From Posidonia oceanica (Eukaryota > Streptophyta > Magnoliopsida > Alismatales > Posidoniaceae), in contig JAZBRS010000035.1 of the NCBI GenBank assembly GCA_037176725.1, positions 46,386,001 to 46,450,000 of the forward strand: DNA of 64,000 nt. The letters are read 5' to 3'. Below are positions 18,957 through 31,230 of this stretch, one piece after another (the stretch's first letter is position 1; every line of letters begins with the position of its first letter). The notes below the pieces were generated by a model. It saw only the letters and a list, made by a program, of their open reading frames with translations. It had not been told where the DNA came from and made no database searches. Made by a program: the position numbers and the translations under genes.

Positions 18957-21610
18957 GTGACTTTCGGCCGGCCGGAGAGGAGTGGGGACGGCGGAGGGCG
19001 GCGGCTGCTGCGTTGGGGAGCTTGGGGGACGTTGCCGGAGGCCCGAGGAGGATGACAGAGGTCTCAGGGGAGCGTTCTACGGCCTGGAGCAAGATCTGGT
19101 TCAGCAGAGCTCCACCGGTGGAGGCCGAGGTGGACGCGGCGATATGCGGCGCTCCAAGGCGAGGCGAAGGCACGGGCGGCTAGGTGGTTGCTCGGGGAGT
19201 GCGTAGGAGGAAACAGAAGTGGATTTCACTGAGTGTGGAGGAAGATATGGGTGTTTGAAGATTTTGGCAAAAAAGAGGACCCAAGTGTTTGTAGTGGACT
19301 GTGAGGAGTGTGGAAGGTTTTAGGACGCGATTTTGGGTGGCTTGGGAAGGTGGTTGCTTGGTGAGTCTGATGGCAAAGTTCTGGGATTTTAGGAGGCTCG
19401 TGGTGGTGGATTTGCAATGAGGAAGGTCATTCTGGAAGGTGTTGGGTGCTGAAGGGTTTGGAGCTCGATTCCGGGGAGGATTCAGGGTCTTTTTTGGTTC
19501 TGGAAGAAGGGTGAGAGAGCTGGGAACTTGGTCTCTCCAGGTGTATCGGTCGAACTCCTTTCTGATTCCAAAATCCCAAGTTTTTGATCCCTCCAAAGTT
19601 GCTGATTTTCAACAGTCAAAAGGAGAAAGGATGGGTTGCTGTCCTTGGTTTCAGGCCACAGGGTAGGGTGGTGATGGTGGTCGTGGGTCGTGGGTGATGG
19701 TGGGAGGTCAAGGTGGTGTCAGGGAGGTTTGAAAAAAAAGAAAACCAATGGGGGAGGCTGCTGTCGTTTTTGGCTGTGAGAGAGGAGGAGAGTGGAAGAA
19801 GAAGAAGAGATGGAGGGAAGAAGAAAGAGTTGGCCGGCTATGGGCTGGGCCTTGAGCACAGTAAAAAAGAAAAGAAAATGAAGGGGAGGAAGAGAGGAAT
19901 GAGAAGTGGGAAAGAAAGGAAGGAAGAAGAAGAAAGGAAGAGAAAGGAGATAAAATTTAGAAGAAGAAAAAAAAATAAATTAAAAATAAGTAAAAATACT
20001 AGAAAAGTTGTGTTGTGACTTAGGATTTTAATTAGATTTTTAGTGACTGTTTTTAGGTTAATTAGTGTGTTTTGGGCTTGATTAGGGTTTTATGGTTTTG
20101 TTTTGTTCTTAATTTGTTTTCCATTTGATTAAGTGTTTGTTAAATCTTTTTAAATTGTTTTAAAAATTGTGCTTCCCTTGTTGGACACTTAGAATATTGA
20201 TTAGGATTTTTTAGGATTTATTTTCGTATTAATCAGGGTTGGTTTTGGATTTTTAAGTCTTAGTCTTTTTAGGGTTTTTCTTTCTTAAGTCTTTTGGATT
20301 AGGTTTTTTTTTTTTCTTAATTTTTATTTGTTGATTTTTTTTTTGATGTTTTTTAATTAGGTTTCTCTTGTTTGATTAAGAGTCTTCAAGTCTTTTTTGA
20401 TGTGTTCTTCATTCTTTTTAATTGAGTTCTCGAATTGTTTTTCTTAGGTTTGTTAAGTTAAGCTTTTTCTTTCATTAATTACTTATCTTAGTGTTCTTAA
20501 TTGTTTCACTTCTTTTTTAGGGTTTGTTTTTTAATTCTTTTGGTAGGGTTTTCATTTTTGGTGGGTCTTGATTTTGTTTTAGCTTTTCCTAGATTTTTCA
20601 GTATTTTATTTTGGTTTGTTTCGCATTTTTTAGTTTGCATGCTTGATTTTCTTTTTAGCTTAGTTTAGTTAAGTTTAAGTTTTTAATTGCTTGCTTAATG
20701 TTTTTTAATCGTTTTTCTTAGAGTTCTGGTTTGTCTCTTTTATGTTTTGGAATTTTACAGATTTTTAGGGGTTTTTATGGGTTTTTGCAAAAGAAAGAAA
20801 AGGAAAAGAGAAGGAGGAAGAGAATGGAAAAGGGAGAAATAAAAGAGAAAGAGATGAGTTGGAGGGAAATGATTTTTTAAAATTCAGGGAAAATGCTAAA
20901 AATAAAATAAAAATAGGAATAAGATAGAGAAGGGATAGAAGCACAAAGGGGGCCCACAGCCAGGCCAGGGAAAGGGCAAGAAGGGGATGAAAAGGGAGAT
21001 GATAATCAGGAGAGAGAGAGGAGAGAGAAAATGATAATCCTGGAGAGAGAAAAGGATAATTTGGGTGAATGGAGGTCTTAAAGGTCTTGGAATGGGATGA
21101 AAATTGGCGAGTGGGTAGTCTAGGGCTTAAGGTATTAGGTCTGAGGTTTTGGTTTGATTCTAAGAAGGTTTTGGAGGGGTTTCAAGGTATAGAAAAAGGG
21201 GAAATTCACCTAGGTTTTCTAGGGTTTTTGGGAATGGGTTAGGTTTAGAAATTTCTAGGTTCTAGAGTAGGTTTGTTGAGTGGGTGTTGGTGGATTTTCC
21301 TATGGATTTTGGTCAAGTTTTGAGCTCGGGAAGAGGGGTAAAGGCTTAGGTCAAGTTGGCTGGTTATGAAGGGTAGAAAGGAGGGTTAGGGTTTGGTTTT
21401 GGCTTGGGTTTTGGATGGTTTCAGGGTAAGGTTTTGGGATGGTTTCGGGGTAAGGTTTTGGGGTTAGAAAATGGGTGTGGTTCTAGGTTTGGCTTTGAGG
21501 TTTGAGCTGGAGTTTTGATTTGGGAAGAAGGATGAAGAGAAATGTGCGATTTTGGGTTTTTCCTAGCCGCCAGAGAGGTCTGCCGATTCAGCCTTGTCGA
21601 AATGTGGTTT

Positions 21611-22934
21611 GTCTCCGGTTGCATCTTGGATGACTGATTCACTATCCTGTCCCTGCGGTTTGTCTTCGGTTGCGCCTCGGACGACAAATTTGCTATCCTA
21701 CCCTGCGCTTTGTCTCTGATTGCGTCTCAGATGACAAACTCGCTATCCTACTCTGTGTTTTGTCACTAACTATGTCTCGGTAGACAAACTTGCCATCCTA
21801 CCCTGCGGTTTGTCACTGACAGCATCTTGGTCGACAAATTCGCAATCTAGCACTGCGTCCTTGTCACCAGCTGCATCTCACTTGCCTCTTCTGGTTTCTC
21901 TCCACGCAGACGAGGACTAGTTTCCCCCTTCTGTCTAGGCTGGCAGCCTTAACTGCTCGGTTGACAACCGTCAAGATGTCTGCTCGGGCTCGCAGCCCTA
22001 ATTGCTCAATTAACATCCGTCATTGTGTCTATTTGCTCTGGATCCTCGCTCTACGCGGATGAGGTCCAGTTTGTCCCCTTTCTGCTCTGGCTAGCAGCCC
22101 TAACTGATCGGATGACATTCGTTAACGTGTCTGGTGTCTCAGATGACAAGCTCGATAGTCTTGTCTGGAGTCCCTTTCCTTTTGGGCTGGCAGCCCTAAC
22201 TGCTCGATTGACACCCATTACAATGTCTAGCCATCATCTCGATGCCAGGAACGCTTCGGTTGCCCCCTGGTATCTTTTCTGATACTAGGGGCATCATTTT
22301 TGCTATCCTGAGGTATTGAGTCTTTTCTTTTTCTCGGGCCAATAACCCAAACTATCCGGTGTGAGTCCGTCAACTCCTCGGGCCGATAACCCAAACTATC
22401 CAGTGTGAGTCCGTCAACTCCTTGGGCCAATAACCCAAACTATCTGATGCTGAGTCCGTCAACTCACCACTCATTGCATCATGTGGCATTATATCAGCAT
22501 TAGCATAACATCGCATCGTTTTTATCAGCACATAGCATCGCGCATCTGCATATATCCATGGCAAAGCTGGCATCAACATGCATCACATTTAGCATCACTT
22601 AGAGCCGTACAGAGCTCAGCATGCATTCGCATGAGCATTAGCATCAGCATCGTCGCTTAGAGCTGTGCAGAGCTCAATGCATGCTAGCATCACTCGTATC
22701 ACTTGTAGCAGCATCACGCGAACCTGCACGCATACCCCTAGTGGTGTTCAGTGCACGTGAACACTAGCATTAGCATCAGCATCTGCATCGTCATTGTGGC
22801 AACGAGTCATGACTTTCGGTGCATCTGACGGATAAGTGACTTACGCCAATAGCAACACTGCTTTCCCACTGACTTCAGTTGGGGTGTCTTGTCAACCCTG
22901 AGCAGCAGCGGCCATGGTTCCCTCGACTTCGATC
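21611..22934 (+). repeat. Tail fragment of element C
   Basis: Plus-strand, non-coding. About 21608-21860 holds five copies of a 50-51-bp unit in which TTTGTC can pair with GACAAA. Next are GGCTGGCAGCCCTAACTG blocks (about 21940-22210), and a hairpin at about 22262-22310 where CCTGGTATC pairs with GATACTAGG. Then come three copies of a unit of about 43 bp, CCAATAACCCAAACTATC (22340-22470), and a run rich in GCATCA (22480-22810). The same order of block types leads to the polypurine tract in element E. C's body should lie left of the window, beyond element A. Confidence 0.7.
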
Positions 22935-22943
22935 AAGGAGGGG
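22935..22943 (+). other. Polypurine tract of element C
   Basis: AAGGAGGGG lies four bases before the LTR start TGTAGATACC. The flank CATC|TGT and the preceding TTGTCAACCCTGAGCAGC are shared with element E's tract on the minus strand (about 59580-59590), which supports both calls. It would prime plus-strand DNA synthesis. Confidence 0.75.
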
Positions 22944-22947
22944 CATC

Positions 22948-23529
22948 TGTAGATACCCCGATTTTGTAGTCCTTTGTCGGCAGTTTTCTCCCAAGAATGT
23001 GTTCGATCGTGGCAGACCCTACCAATCCTAAACCCAAAACGTAAACCCCACTAATCCCAAACCAAGCCTTAACCCAACCTAGAATACCCCAAAACTCATT
23101 GCAAACTGTAGGATGCCAGAATATTCTGCATCTCACATAAGACGCTAAATATCCTACGTCTTACGTAAGACGCTGTGTATCTCAACGTCTTATGTAAGAC
23201 ACATGTCAGTATTGCGTCATACACCCCAGCATCAGTAGCTGAGGATTGGTTCACCCATTTGCATCCAGAACACTCGATCCTTGCTCCCTATTGGTCCGTT
23301 TAGATCTAGGTGTGTTCCTTGGTTATTTCTGGACCATCGTGCCCCCCTTTGCAAGTCAAATTCCCATCCAATCACTCACATTTCATCTCAGCCGGCCACT
23401 CGACAACTCAGATCTGCGTCAACAACATCCATGCAACGTCCATCCTATAAAACACTCCTCACCGACCTCGTGGCCTCGGTTGCTTCTTGGTTTTGCTTCT
23501 TTGGTAGCTCCCCGGTTGCTCCGACCATC
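22948..23529 (+). repeat. Start of the 3' LTR of element C, interrupted by element B
   Basis: It begins TGTAGATACCCC directly after the polypurine tract and runs 582 bp to B's insertion point, so only the U3 side is present. It contains the perfect 16-bp palindrome CGTCTTACGTAAGACG (23157-23172) and more GTCTTAC/GTAAGAC words around it. A TATA-like CTATAAAA lies at 23445-23452. The rest of this LTR should lie to the right of element B, outside the window. Confidence 0.8.
23445..23452 (+). promoter_or_regulatory. TATA box of element C's LTR
   Basis: CTATAAAA about 500 bp into the LTR, followed by ACACTCCTC, a plausible start region about 30 bp on. Element B inserted about 80 bp downstream of it. 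Confidence 0.5.
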
Positions 23530-26032
23530 TGTAGACACCCTGTTTTGGCAGTTGGCCATTGGAGGATCTCTGGAAGCTCACTCGGATTGTGGCATGGAGA
23601 ACCAAACCTTAACCCCATTGCAAACCCACCAAAACCTAAACCTAATCCCAAATACCAAAACCTCATTCCAAACCCAAAAATCAAATTCCAAACCCTAATC
23701 CCAACCTAACCAAATCCAAGTCCTAAATCCCATTTCAAACCCTACAAATCATTTCAAACCTAAGCTTTAAAACCACAAAACCCTAAGCCCATTTCCAAAC
23801 CCAGTCATAAGCCCATTACCTAAGCCTTAAAACAATTCAACCTCAAAGACCAAATCCCAAGCCCAGCTGGCCTGGCCCACTGGATCTCACGCGCTATCGC
23901 CAATCCCAGTGGCGACTATGTCCTGTCGCCTCTTATAGTGGCGATTGGGTTTGTCACCATCGAGACGGGCGACTCACTGTGAAATTCTCCTACTGCATGC
24001 TCGTTTGGACTCTTCCGACTACCCCCTTGCCACCCGTCCTCACGACGTGCACGCCACCCTTCTCACAGAGCACGCATGCCATCTGACCTCGCTCCCGTGC
24101 ACGCCGTCTCCATCGCGAGCTCCAGGGTGTGTTCCTGCCATTGTCTTTCTTACCAGAGGTCGACAGAACAAAATCAGCGACCTCCACCATGAACCCATCA
24201 CCGCACACACAATCCAGAGCTTCCCAAGTGAGAATCCGAGATCCCAGAGAGAATCCCAGAGCTCCCTTGTGCGATTCCGAGCAATCTCGAGTGATTCCAG
24301 AGCCACCCGTGCATGCTATTGCCACACGAGCTTGCCTCCAGTCATCTTCCCCACCACCGGCTACCAACTCCGGCGAGCTCTATAGGTGAAGCCACTCACC
24401 CATTTGCGTGCTTGAAGGCTCAGAAACATTCCCGACCTTCCTCCCTTGCCACCTGACCATCCAGCCGCTGACCATCCAGCCGCCCTTCTTGCGCTCCCTG
24501 CCGTCCCTTTGGTCGACGAGTCGTGGCAACGTCGGTGAACCGCCGGTGGAGGTGGGAAAGAGGCACTGGCCTCTTCCCACTGCCCTTGCTTGCTCCCTCC
24601 AACTCCTCCTCGTCCCCACAGCACTTCACAGCCACTTCAATGGGTCGTCGGCCGCTCACGGTGCTGGCACTCGATGAACTCTAGCGGGGCAAAGTGGAGG
24701 AGGTGGGTGGAGTGACTCGGACCGCCATTTTCCACACGGAAAGTGTGGTTGTGATTGTAGGGATGCCGTCATGCTTCCCTGATCAACACCTAGATTTCTT
24801 GCCTCGCCTGTGTCACATGCTCTAGCGAAGAAGCTCGGCATCTGAATTGCCAATTGAGCTGCCGCTCCAACCGGCGACTCACCTGCGTTTCTAGCAGTTC
24901 ACCGGCCGATCTTTGAGCCCTTGCTCTATGCGGCTCAGACCACCATTTCGCTTGATTTTGCTTGTTTGTGTTCATGGATGATTGGTCTTTAAGCTCATGC
25001 ATTTAATTGTTAGTTTACATCACCATGGATGCAAGATTTGGCCATGGAAGTTGGCCTCTGGACTGCCAGTTGAGTCGCTCCAACTGGCGACTAAACTGTG
25101 TTCTTTAACAATCCACTAGCTGAACTTTAGGCTGCTGTATTTTGTGATCCATGTTTTTATCCTGGATATGCTGTCTTTGCTTCTGTGATTTTAGTTTTAA
25201 GTTTCGCATCAGTTACATAGCTCTTTTATGGCCATGAATGTCACTGTCTGTAATGGCTTCAACCGCCTGTCCGAGTAGCAACAAGCTCTGGCGCCGCCCA
25301 AAACGGTAACATGGGACGTCACTGCACTGAGGGGCGACATGTGTGTCGCTAGTACATCAGACGACTTGCACTATCACCGATCAGGGTCGCGACCCAGACA
25401 GAAACTCAGATAGTGGACAGAGCTGTCTCTTTGCCGCCCTTTGCTTTGACTATTTAATCATTCCAGTTTCAGTTATGTTTCTCTAGCATGTTTATCATCT
25501 ATTTGCGGCATTTAAACTCTGATTAGTCGCTTTAACAAGGTTTGCTAAGCTTTGCATGGTTTATAATTGCATATTGCATACCGCCTTAGGGCGAACATAA
25601 ACCGGCATTTATTTGCCAACATTAGCCACACAAGAGCGGATTAGCCAAGAAAGACCGATTTCCTCGGGCGTGTCGGGGGTGCCTAACACCTTCCCCGCAT
25701 GTAACAGGAGTCCTTACCCTTTCTCTGGACCGCATTGACCTTGTATCATATACATTTGGACCGGATTGGCATATTTTTAAATTGCATGAGTTTTGTTGCA
25801 TACTTTATATGGTTTTCCTAGTCTTTCCATTTTAATAGATTAGGTGGTGACTCCATGTCTTTGTTTTTATTTTCCTTTGCGTTCTTCGCTTGTTTTCCTG
25901 GTGTTTTCGAGTCGAGTTTTCCTCCTCGGATTCACCGCTGACCATGTCTTCCTCCCTCTACGTCGATCGGTGCGTGCGAGCTTTGGCAGCGTGCGACCGT
26001 GTCGTCAACCGAGCGGCGGGAATTTGGTCATA
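23530..26032 (+). repeat. 5' LTR of element B (about 2.5 kb)
   Basis: It starts TGTAGACACCC; the end is GGTCATA, where solo LTR G has GGTCACA, six bases before the PBS. Contents: CCAAACCCTAA-type A/C-rich U3 (23590-23870); words GGCGAC/GTCGCC in both orientations (23880-23975); a GC-rich exon-like part with a predicted splice donor TATAG|GTGAAG (intron from 24386); AACTGGCGACT words echoing the PBS (about 25050-25090); the conserved GGGTGCCTAACACC block (25670-25696). Open frames here are short and unsupported. Confidence 0.82.
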
Positions 26033-26038
26033 GGAAGG

Positions 26039-26056
26039 TGGCGACTCCGCTTGGGA
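26039..26056 (+). other. Primer-binding site of element B
   Basis: TGGCGACTCCGCTTGGGA, the same tRNA-Arg-type site as in A and D with one change. Confidence 0.85.
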
Positions 26057-27267
26057 TACTACACTTCGGCTTACGTTTTCGCCTTTCTGCTTTTGTGTGG
26101 CCTATCTTGCTTAGCTTAGCATTTAATCACCATGCTTGTTCATTTATCGCATTGATTTATATCTTTGCTCAGTTACCATTTTATTTACCATACCTGTTTG
26201 ATTGTCGTGTTTAATTCTTGCATTTTGCTTATCCCAGCATTTAAATTACCATGTCATGCTTGATTATCATGATGATCCATGCCTTTTGATTGATTTTTGG
26301 CTTATTCTTACACAGATATGTTATGCCACTTCACTTACACACATGCCATGCTTATACATGCCTTTTGATGTGTTGATTGTCTTTTATTTTCACTGATCAT
26401 GTGACACAACACTAGCACATACCATGAGCATGTCTTTTGCAATGATGTGTGATGTTTGCTTGCCATGTTTGGGTGATTTTCTTCCCCTTTTGCACTAAGT
26501 CTAAGGATAATTAGAGATTGATTGCTCTCCCCATGGCTAATTAAAAATGGCAAATAAAATCAATTCTAAGAACAACTAGAGACGCAAACACACATTCATC
26601 CCCTTGAGTTAATAAAACATGCAAGATAAAAAACTTTAATCATATTTGTATGAATGAGCATATAGGGCATGCATCTTCTCATCTCTGAGTCCACCTACCA
26701 GTTTGAGAAGAACAGTCCCATTCTCTTGTTCCATTGCTTTGGCGTGGCGTAAGTTGGTCGGTCTGTCCCCCCTTGTCAGGGGTCGTGTCGGTGTTAGTGG
26801 AGGGTACAACCCATGCTTTGGCAAGGTTGAGGCCACCAATGCACCACCCCGTTACTGCCTGAGCTTTGGCCAGGATTTAGATGGGGACCTACTTTTTCTA
26901 ACTTGAGTCGGTGACTCGTACACCTATGGGAGTCCAAAGTAGACAACCTACTAGGACACACTAGATTGGTGAGAGAGAGCATGCTAGAGAGCATACCTTT
27001 GCATGACTGCCATTCATACCACAATTAAAAACATTTGCATTTTACTTTCGAGTTTTAACACTTGTTTTTGTTTGTGTCTCGTCATACAAGTCAGTGAGCG
27101 AGTTCTCTAGCCAGAACTTGGGTTATTTCTTTCACTGGCGCCCCTATTGCGACACTTTTTCCTGACCATCCTCTCCCGAGTTGTCCGCCTTTGCGACGAT
27201 AGCTCCTCCTAGGACCCGTCCTCTCACTTTCCGTCGTAGCCCTGTTCTCACTCACTCTTGGTCAGCT
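26057..27267 (+). other. 5' leader of element B
   Basis: Non-coding. A block at about 26686-26960 matches the leaders of D (50325-50600) and A (14690-14985); it includes CCCCTTGTCAGGGG, a small hairpin, and GGTGACTCGTACACC. A T/G-rich run ends at ACAAG (27090) or CAG (27094), at the same position as the predicted splice acceptor in A and D. The first part is T-rich low-complexity sequence. Confidence 0.6.
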
Positions 27268-30200
27268 ATGGCCCAGTTCGCCGGTGAGCCCCAGTTTTCT
27301 GTTGCCCCAGAGGGGATTTCCACTTTGGTCCCTCCAACTGTCGCTTTGACTCCCTCTATGCCCCTTGTGACACCAGTGCTTCCCTCTCTAGTGCAGGGGG
27401 CACCCCTATATTCTGCGAGACATTGGCAGACCTCTCCCACTCCGGATCCTGTCACCAAGTCCATCTTGGTGACTGCCACTCGCGCTCTGGAGGCGCCTCT
27501 GACCCCTCTTTCCCAGGGCTATGTCACTTTTGACACCCCTTTTGCTGCGGTGACTTCAGCCATAGGATCCCTGCCTTCTAGACAGTCTGTGTCCTTGCCT
27601 CTTGGATCTGGTCCCTCGCCGGCAGTGCACTTCAGCATTCCCACTAACGGACTTCCTGACGTGCAGTACCAGCATCTGATGGATCTTGCCCAGGTATTCC
27701 AGGGCATGGCTCTATCTATTCGCCCCCTTTGGCTCTCTCTGCTCCTGAGGTTCCTCTGCACCCTGCACCTGCTTTCCAGGCTTTCCCCACTGCATCTCCA
27801 CCCTGGCCATCACCTTAGCTACTCACTGCTCCGGTGATGGGGGCGCAACCGCTGCCTTCTGCTTTCACACCACTTACTACACAGCATGTAACTCCGCCAC
27901 CTAGTGGCCAACCCCTCGGGTTGGTTGGAGTGTAGTACCCTTCTAGCCCGCTGCCTGGTACCATGCCAATGCTGCAGCTGCTACTCCCGCACTCTGCACC
28001 ACTCATCGCACAGCACTCTACCTACCCCTACCCCATGCATTAGCAGGTTCCGACCCCAGCATGCATACTACCACCCACTGCACACATTGCACCCACGCAC
28101 AGATACACCAGCCCTCACGTCGCATCACAAGGCGATGCGATGGTGGACCCAGAGGAGCACTTAGGTGCGACCCATTTGGTGTATGCGCCCCCCGCTCCAA
28201 CTGCACCATCACCAACGGTAGCTGCTCCAGATGCCCTCCTCACCAGGATGGGCGACCTGGAGAAAGCACTTCGTCAAGTGTAGAGTGGTGATCGCTAGTC
28301 CTACCAGTTCCAGGACCTCTACTATTTTCCAAAGGCGATGCTCCCATCGAAATTCCATATCCCGGACTTCGACAAGTATAATGGTAGAGGCTGCCCCATT
28401 TCTCATCTGAGGCGTACTGCGGAGATCTTGCTCAGCTTCAGGCTGATGAGAGATTGCTGATCTGCCTTTCCAAAAGAGTCTGACTGGTCTGGCCCTCAAG
28501 TGGTTTACATCACTTGACATGGCCACCAGTAAGACTTGGGACGAACTTAGTCAAGCATTTCGGGAACAATACTCCTTCAACTTGGACTTGGTCCCTAAGC
28601 ACGAGGACCTTGTCGCCACCAAGCAGAAGCCTAACAAGCCGCTCGGGGAGTACGTCGGCCGTTGGCGCGCCCTCGCGTCACAAGTTCGTGATAGACCCTC
28701 TGACGAAGAGTCTATCGAGATCGTTATCTGAGACGCGCAACCATCCACTGGGGCTCTGCTTAGCATACAGCCTGTCACAACCTTTGCATCCTTGATTCAG
28801 TCTGGCACTCGTGTGGAGGGCTCCCTGCAGAGTGGCAACTTCCATGCGCTCTCTACATTTACCAAGCAAGCCACCACCTCCAACAACAGCCACAATGGCA
28901 GCAGCAGCAACACCAATAGCAACAACAACCATCCTAGGAGAAGAGATCCTCTGAGGACCGCTGTTGCATACGTCGACTCCCTTGCCGTGTCCGTCCATGT
29001 GGTGGCTCAGCCTAGCCCGAATCAGGTAGTGTACACACCAGCACCTAGGACACCTCCCACTCCACAGATCACAACCACCGCCCGACCGGTCTACCCTACT
29101 GCACCGGTCCGGCAAGGACAACACTAAGGGCAGAGACGGCCCTACCCGAATCAGCGTCACTTCACTCCACTAGTGGAGCCGCTGAGTGCCATCTTCCCTA
29201 AGGTAGCGTCGCTCCTCAGGCTCCCCGAGATTCGCCCACCGTCGAACCTGCTTCTGCATTGGTACAAAGCGAATCTTTTCTGCAACTTCCATCGAGTCGT
29301 GGGGCACTTGATGGATAGCTATTTCATGCTACGGGATGCTGTTCAAGACTTGATCGACCGAAAGGTCATCACTATCAACACGCAGGAGGCAGCACCCACA
29401 TCCACACCTCCACCAGCATCCACTTCTGCATCAAGGTTAGCACCCCCCAATCCCAGCATTGTCCACCAGCCCTTGCCGGAGCATTCTGGCCTGGGAGGTG
29501 CGGGGACCTCAAGAGTGCATTTCATCTTCCCCTCTGGGTCCGCTACGTCCGTGGTGGACCCCTCTGATCTTATTCAAGACATTTCTAAGCCTTTTCCCTC
29601 TTCTCTCTATCTTGCGGCACTTGCCAGCTCCGAGTCGGGGATCCATATGATCCGATTGGACGCCAAGCCGGAGTGCTCTACCACGCGGCCCACCATCCAA
29701 CCTGAGGCTCAACCCCAGTTTGTCTACTAGCTAGGCCCCAACCAGAGCCATCACGGCCTTCCCAGCAGCATTCACAATCCCCCAACCATCCAACAAACAC
29801 CCTGGTAGCCCCTCTTGAGCTCGCAGCTCATGCTCCCCTGGTCGTCAACCTGATCAGGGATATCCACCACGTACCATAGGACTACGCCACAGAGATGTGC
29901 ATGGAAGTCACGCGATTAGGGAGGGTTTACAGGCCTGCAGCACCAGTAGCCAGGCCTAGCTGTCCAGAGCCCACTCCACCAGCAGGCCAACCTCCACCAA
30001 CAAGCCAACCCCCACCAGTAGGCCGACTCTTTGGTCTCACCATAGCAGAACCCTCTGCCAAAGCCACTCTCTCCACCACCAAAAAAGACCAGCCTTCAGC
30101 TGACATTACGGCCCAGCTGAAAAAAGTCAAGGCTGACATTTCCATCTGGGACCTTATCCATACATCTGCCGAACACCGAGAGGCTTTCCTCCGCGTGTTC

Positions 30201-30275
30201 CAAGCTGCCCATGTGTCCCCAACCATTGAGCCCGCAACCTTGGAGAGCATGGTCGGTATGATCGCGGAGCCCTAG
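27268..30275 (+). pseudogene. gag: gag of element B, broken
   Basis: It starts at the shared ATG (MAQFAGEPQF). The proline-rich N-terminus reads to about 27740 and is then frameshifted. The Gag domain is recognisable in pieces at about 28340-28800 (FHIPDFDKYNGRG, TWDELSQAFREQYSFN, YVGRWRALASQVRDRPSDEE), with an in-frame TGA after SIEIVI. The finger (FCNFHRVVGH, here followed by MDSYF so the last Cys is lost) is near 29280. The end, ISIWDLIHTSAEHREAFLRVFQAA...IAEP, is followed by TAG at the same codon as in A. Several shifts and stops make it non-functional. Confidence 0.85.
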
Positions 30276-31230
30276 GTCATCTCTTTTTCAAGTGATGAGC
30301 TGACTCCAGCGTGAATTAATCACAACCAACCCCTCTTCGTCACGGTGCAGTTCAAAAACTTCCACATTCCCCTAACGCTGGTTGATAATGGCGCAGGCCT
30401 TAACCAGGGATAACGTCTGCCCATTGCGCACAGCAATGAAACTCGGATTCAAGGCTGAGGATATCATGCCAGCCGTAAAAGGAATGATAGCTTTTGACAA
30501 CAGTCACCATGACTCCTTGGGGATTCTGATTATTCCCCTTTCCATTGGCCCAATCATATTCGATGTGGAATTCTACATCGTCGACTTGGAACCCACTTTC
30601 AACCTCGTGCTTGGGCACCCTTGGCTGCACAAGCATCAAGTCATCCCCTCGACCCTCCATCGCATGATCAAGTTCCGTTGGGGCGACGACGTTGTTGTTG
30701 TCATGGTGAAGAACTTCGATAAGGAGCAATTCGAGGCAGTCTCTTCTGTATCCCAACAAACTGTCCGGTTTGATCCCAAGCCATCCGACATTTTGTACTG
30801 TGTTAATCGGTTTGAGCCAGTTAACTATATCCCTGATCTTGAACGTGTCAGCTCCCTGGCCGTTCACAGTAACCCTTTTCAGATGGTCGAGAACCTCTGT
30901 CACAGGTGGGGCTACGTGAAGGGAACACCGCTCGGGCGATACAGCTAAGGGATCGTCGAGCCGATCACAGCTGAGGAACGAAGAGACTTTGAAGGTCTGG
31001 GGTATGACAGGCAACCCCGTGAAGATGAGCGCCTGCACTCGAGGAATCGGAAGATTGTGATCCCTCAGGACCTCACTAACTTTACCAGTGTAGGTGTCCT
31101 TGACCCGAATACAAGCCAAACTGCAGCCGGCAAGCACTATGCTAGAGTCCCCCACTTTCGACAGGGGAGTGGGTCTGCATTGAAGACTACTACTCAGATG
31201 AGGAGCAGTTTGGCACAGTTGAAGTAGTTC
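30276..31230 (+). pseudogene. pro: Protease and G-patch of element B, broken
   Basis: The frame continues in phase after gag's TAG: VISFSSDELTPA, then a TGA, then LFVTVQFKNFHIPLTLVDNGAG (active site DNGA). A short insertion near 30405 shifts the frame, which resumes as NVCPLRTAMKLGFKAED and continues through FNLVLGHPW to the G-patch (CHRWGYVKGTPLGRY), which has a stop where A has Gln. The end reads into a Ser/Ala/Thr-rich linker. Confidence 0.82.

Larger units (their letters stand above)
1..21610 (-). mobile_element. Element A: Tat/Ogre-type Ty3/gypsy retrotransposon, 3' end off the left edge
   Basis: On the minus strand the order is 5' LTR (15736-21610), tRNA-Arg-type PBS, leader, gag, protease plus G-patch, RT, two RNase H domains, integrase, a DUF7745-like gene, then a hairpin-rich tail. 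Base 1 corresponds to base 60147 of element E, whose tail ends about 570 bp further on, so A's 3' LTR should begin about 570 bp left of the window. The outer end lies in the tail repeats of element C: C's 50-bp repeat starts at 21608 where A's LTR stops. The last few bases of A's LTR no longer read TGTTGACA, so that end is mutated or slightly trimmed. Gag, RNH-INT and the DUF7745-like gene are open and pol has three +1 shifts, so this is a fairly young copy. Confidence 0.9.
15736..21610 (-). repeat. 5' LTR of element A (about 5.87 kb)
   Basis: In sense the LTR ends GGGATCGCTACA at 15736, one base before the PBS. Its start is placed by alignment to element D's LTR: the bases at about 21565-21607 match the first 60 bp of D's LTR, and the terminal TGTTGACA is mutated or lost. 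Contents from the PBS side: a conserved GGGTGCCTAACACCTTCCC block (16057-16082); a 40-60-bp degenerate repeat of TTTTGCGTGCC (16330-16870) that throws up long spurious frames; a T/A-biased diffuse repeat (17630-18560); a GC-rich exon-like stretch (18600-19200) with a predicted splice donor at 18952; purine-rich and T-rich U3 sequence (19700-21600). There is no gene in it. Confidence 0.88.

Noticed and set aside
24000..24660. Clusters of 80-150-codon frames on both strands in B's LTR
   Set aside because: They are mutually overlapping frames in GC-rich exon-like LTR sequence, with no conservation in G or F.
30400..31155. 251-codon minus-strand frame
   Set aside because: It is antisense to B's protease/G-patch region; the sense strand carries the protein homology.
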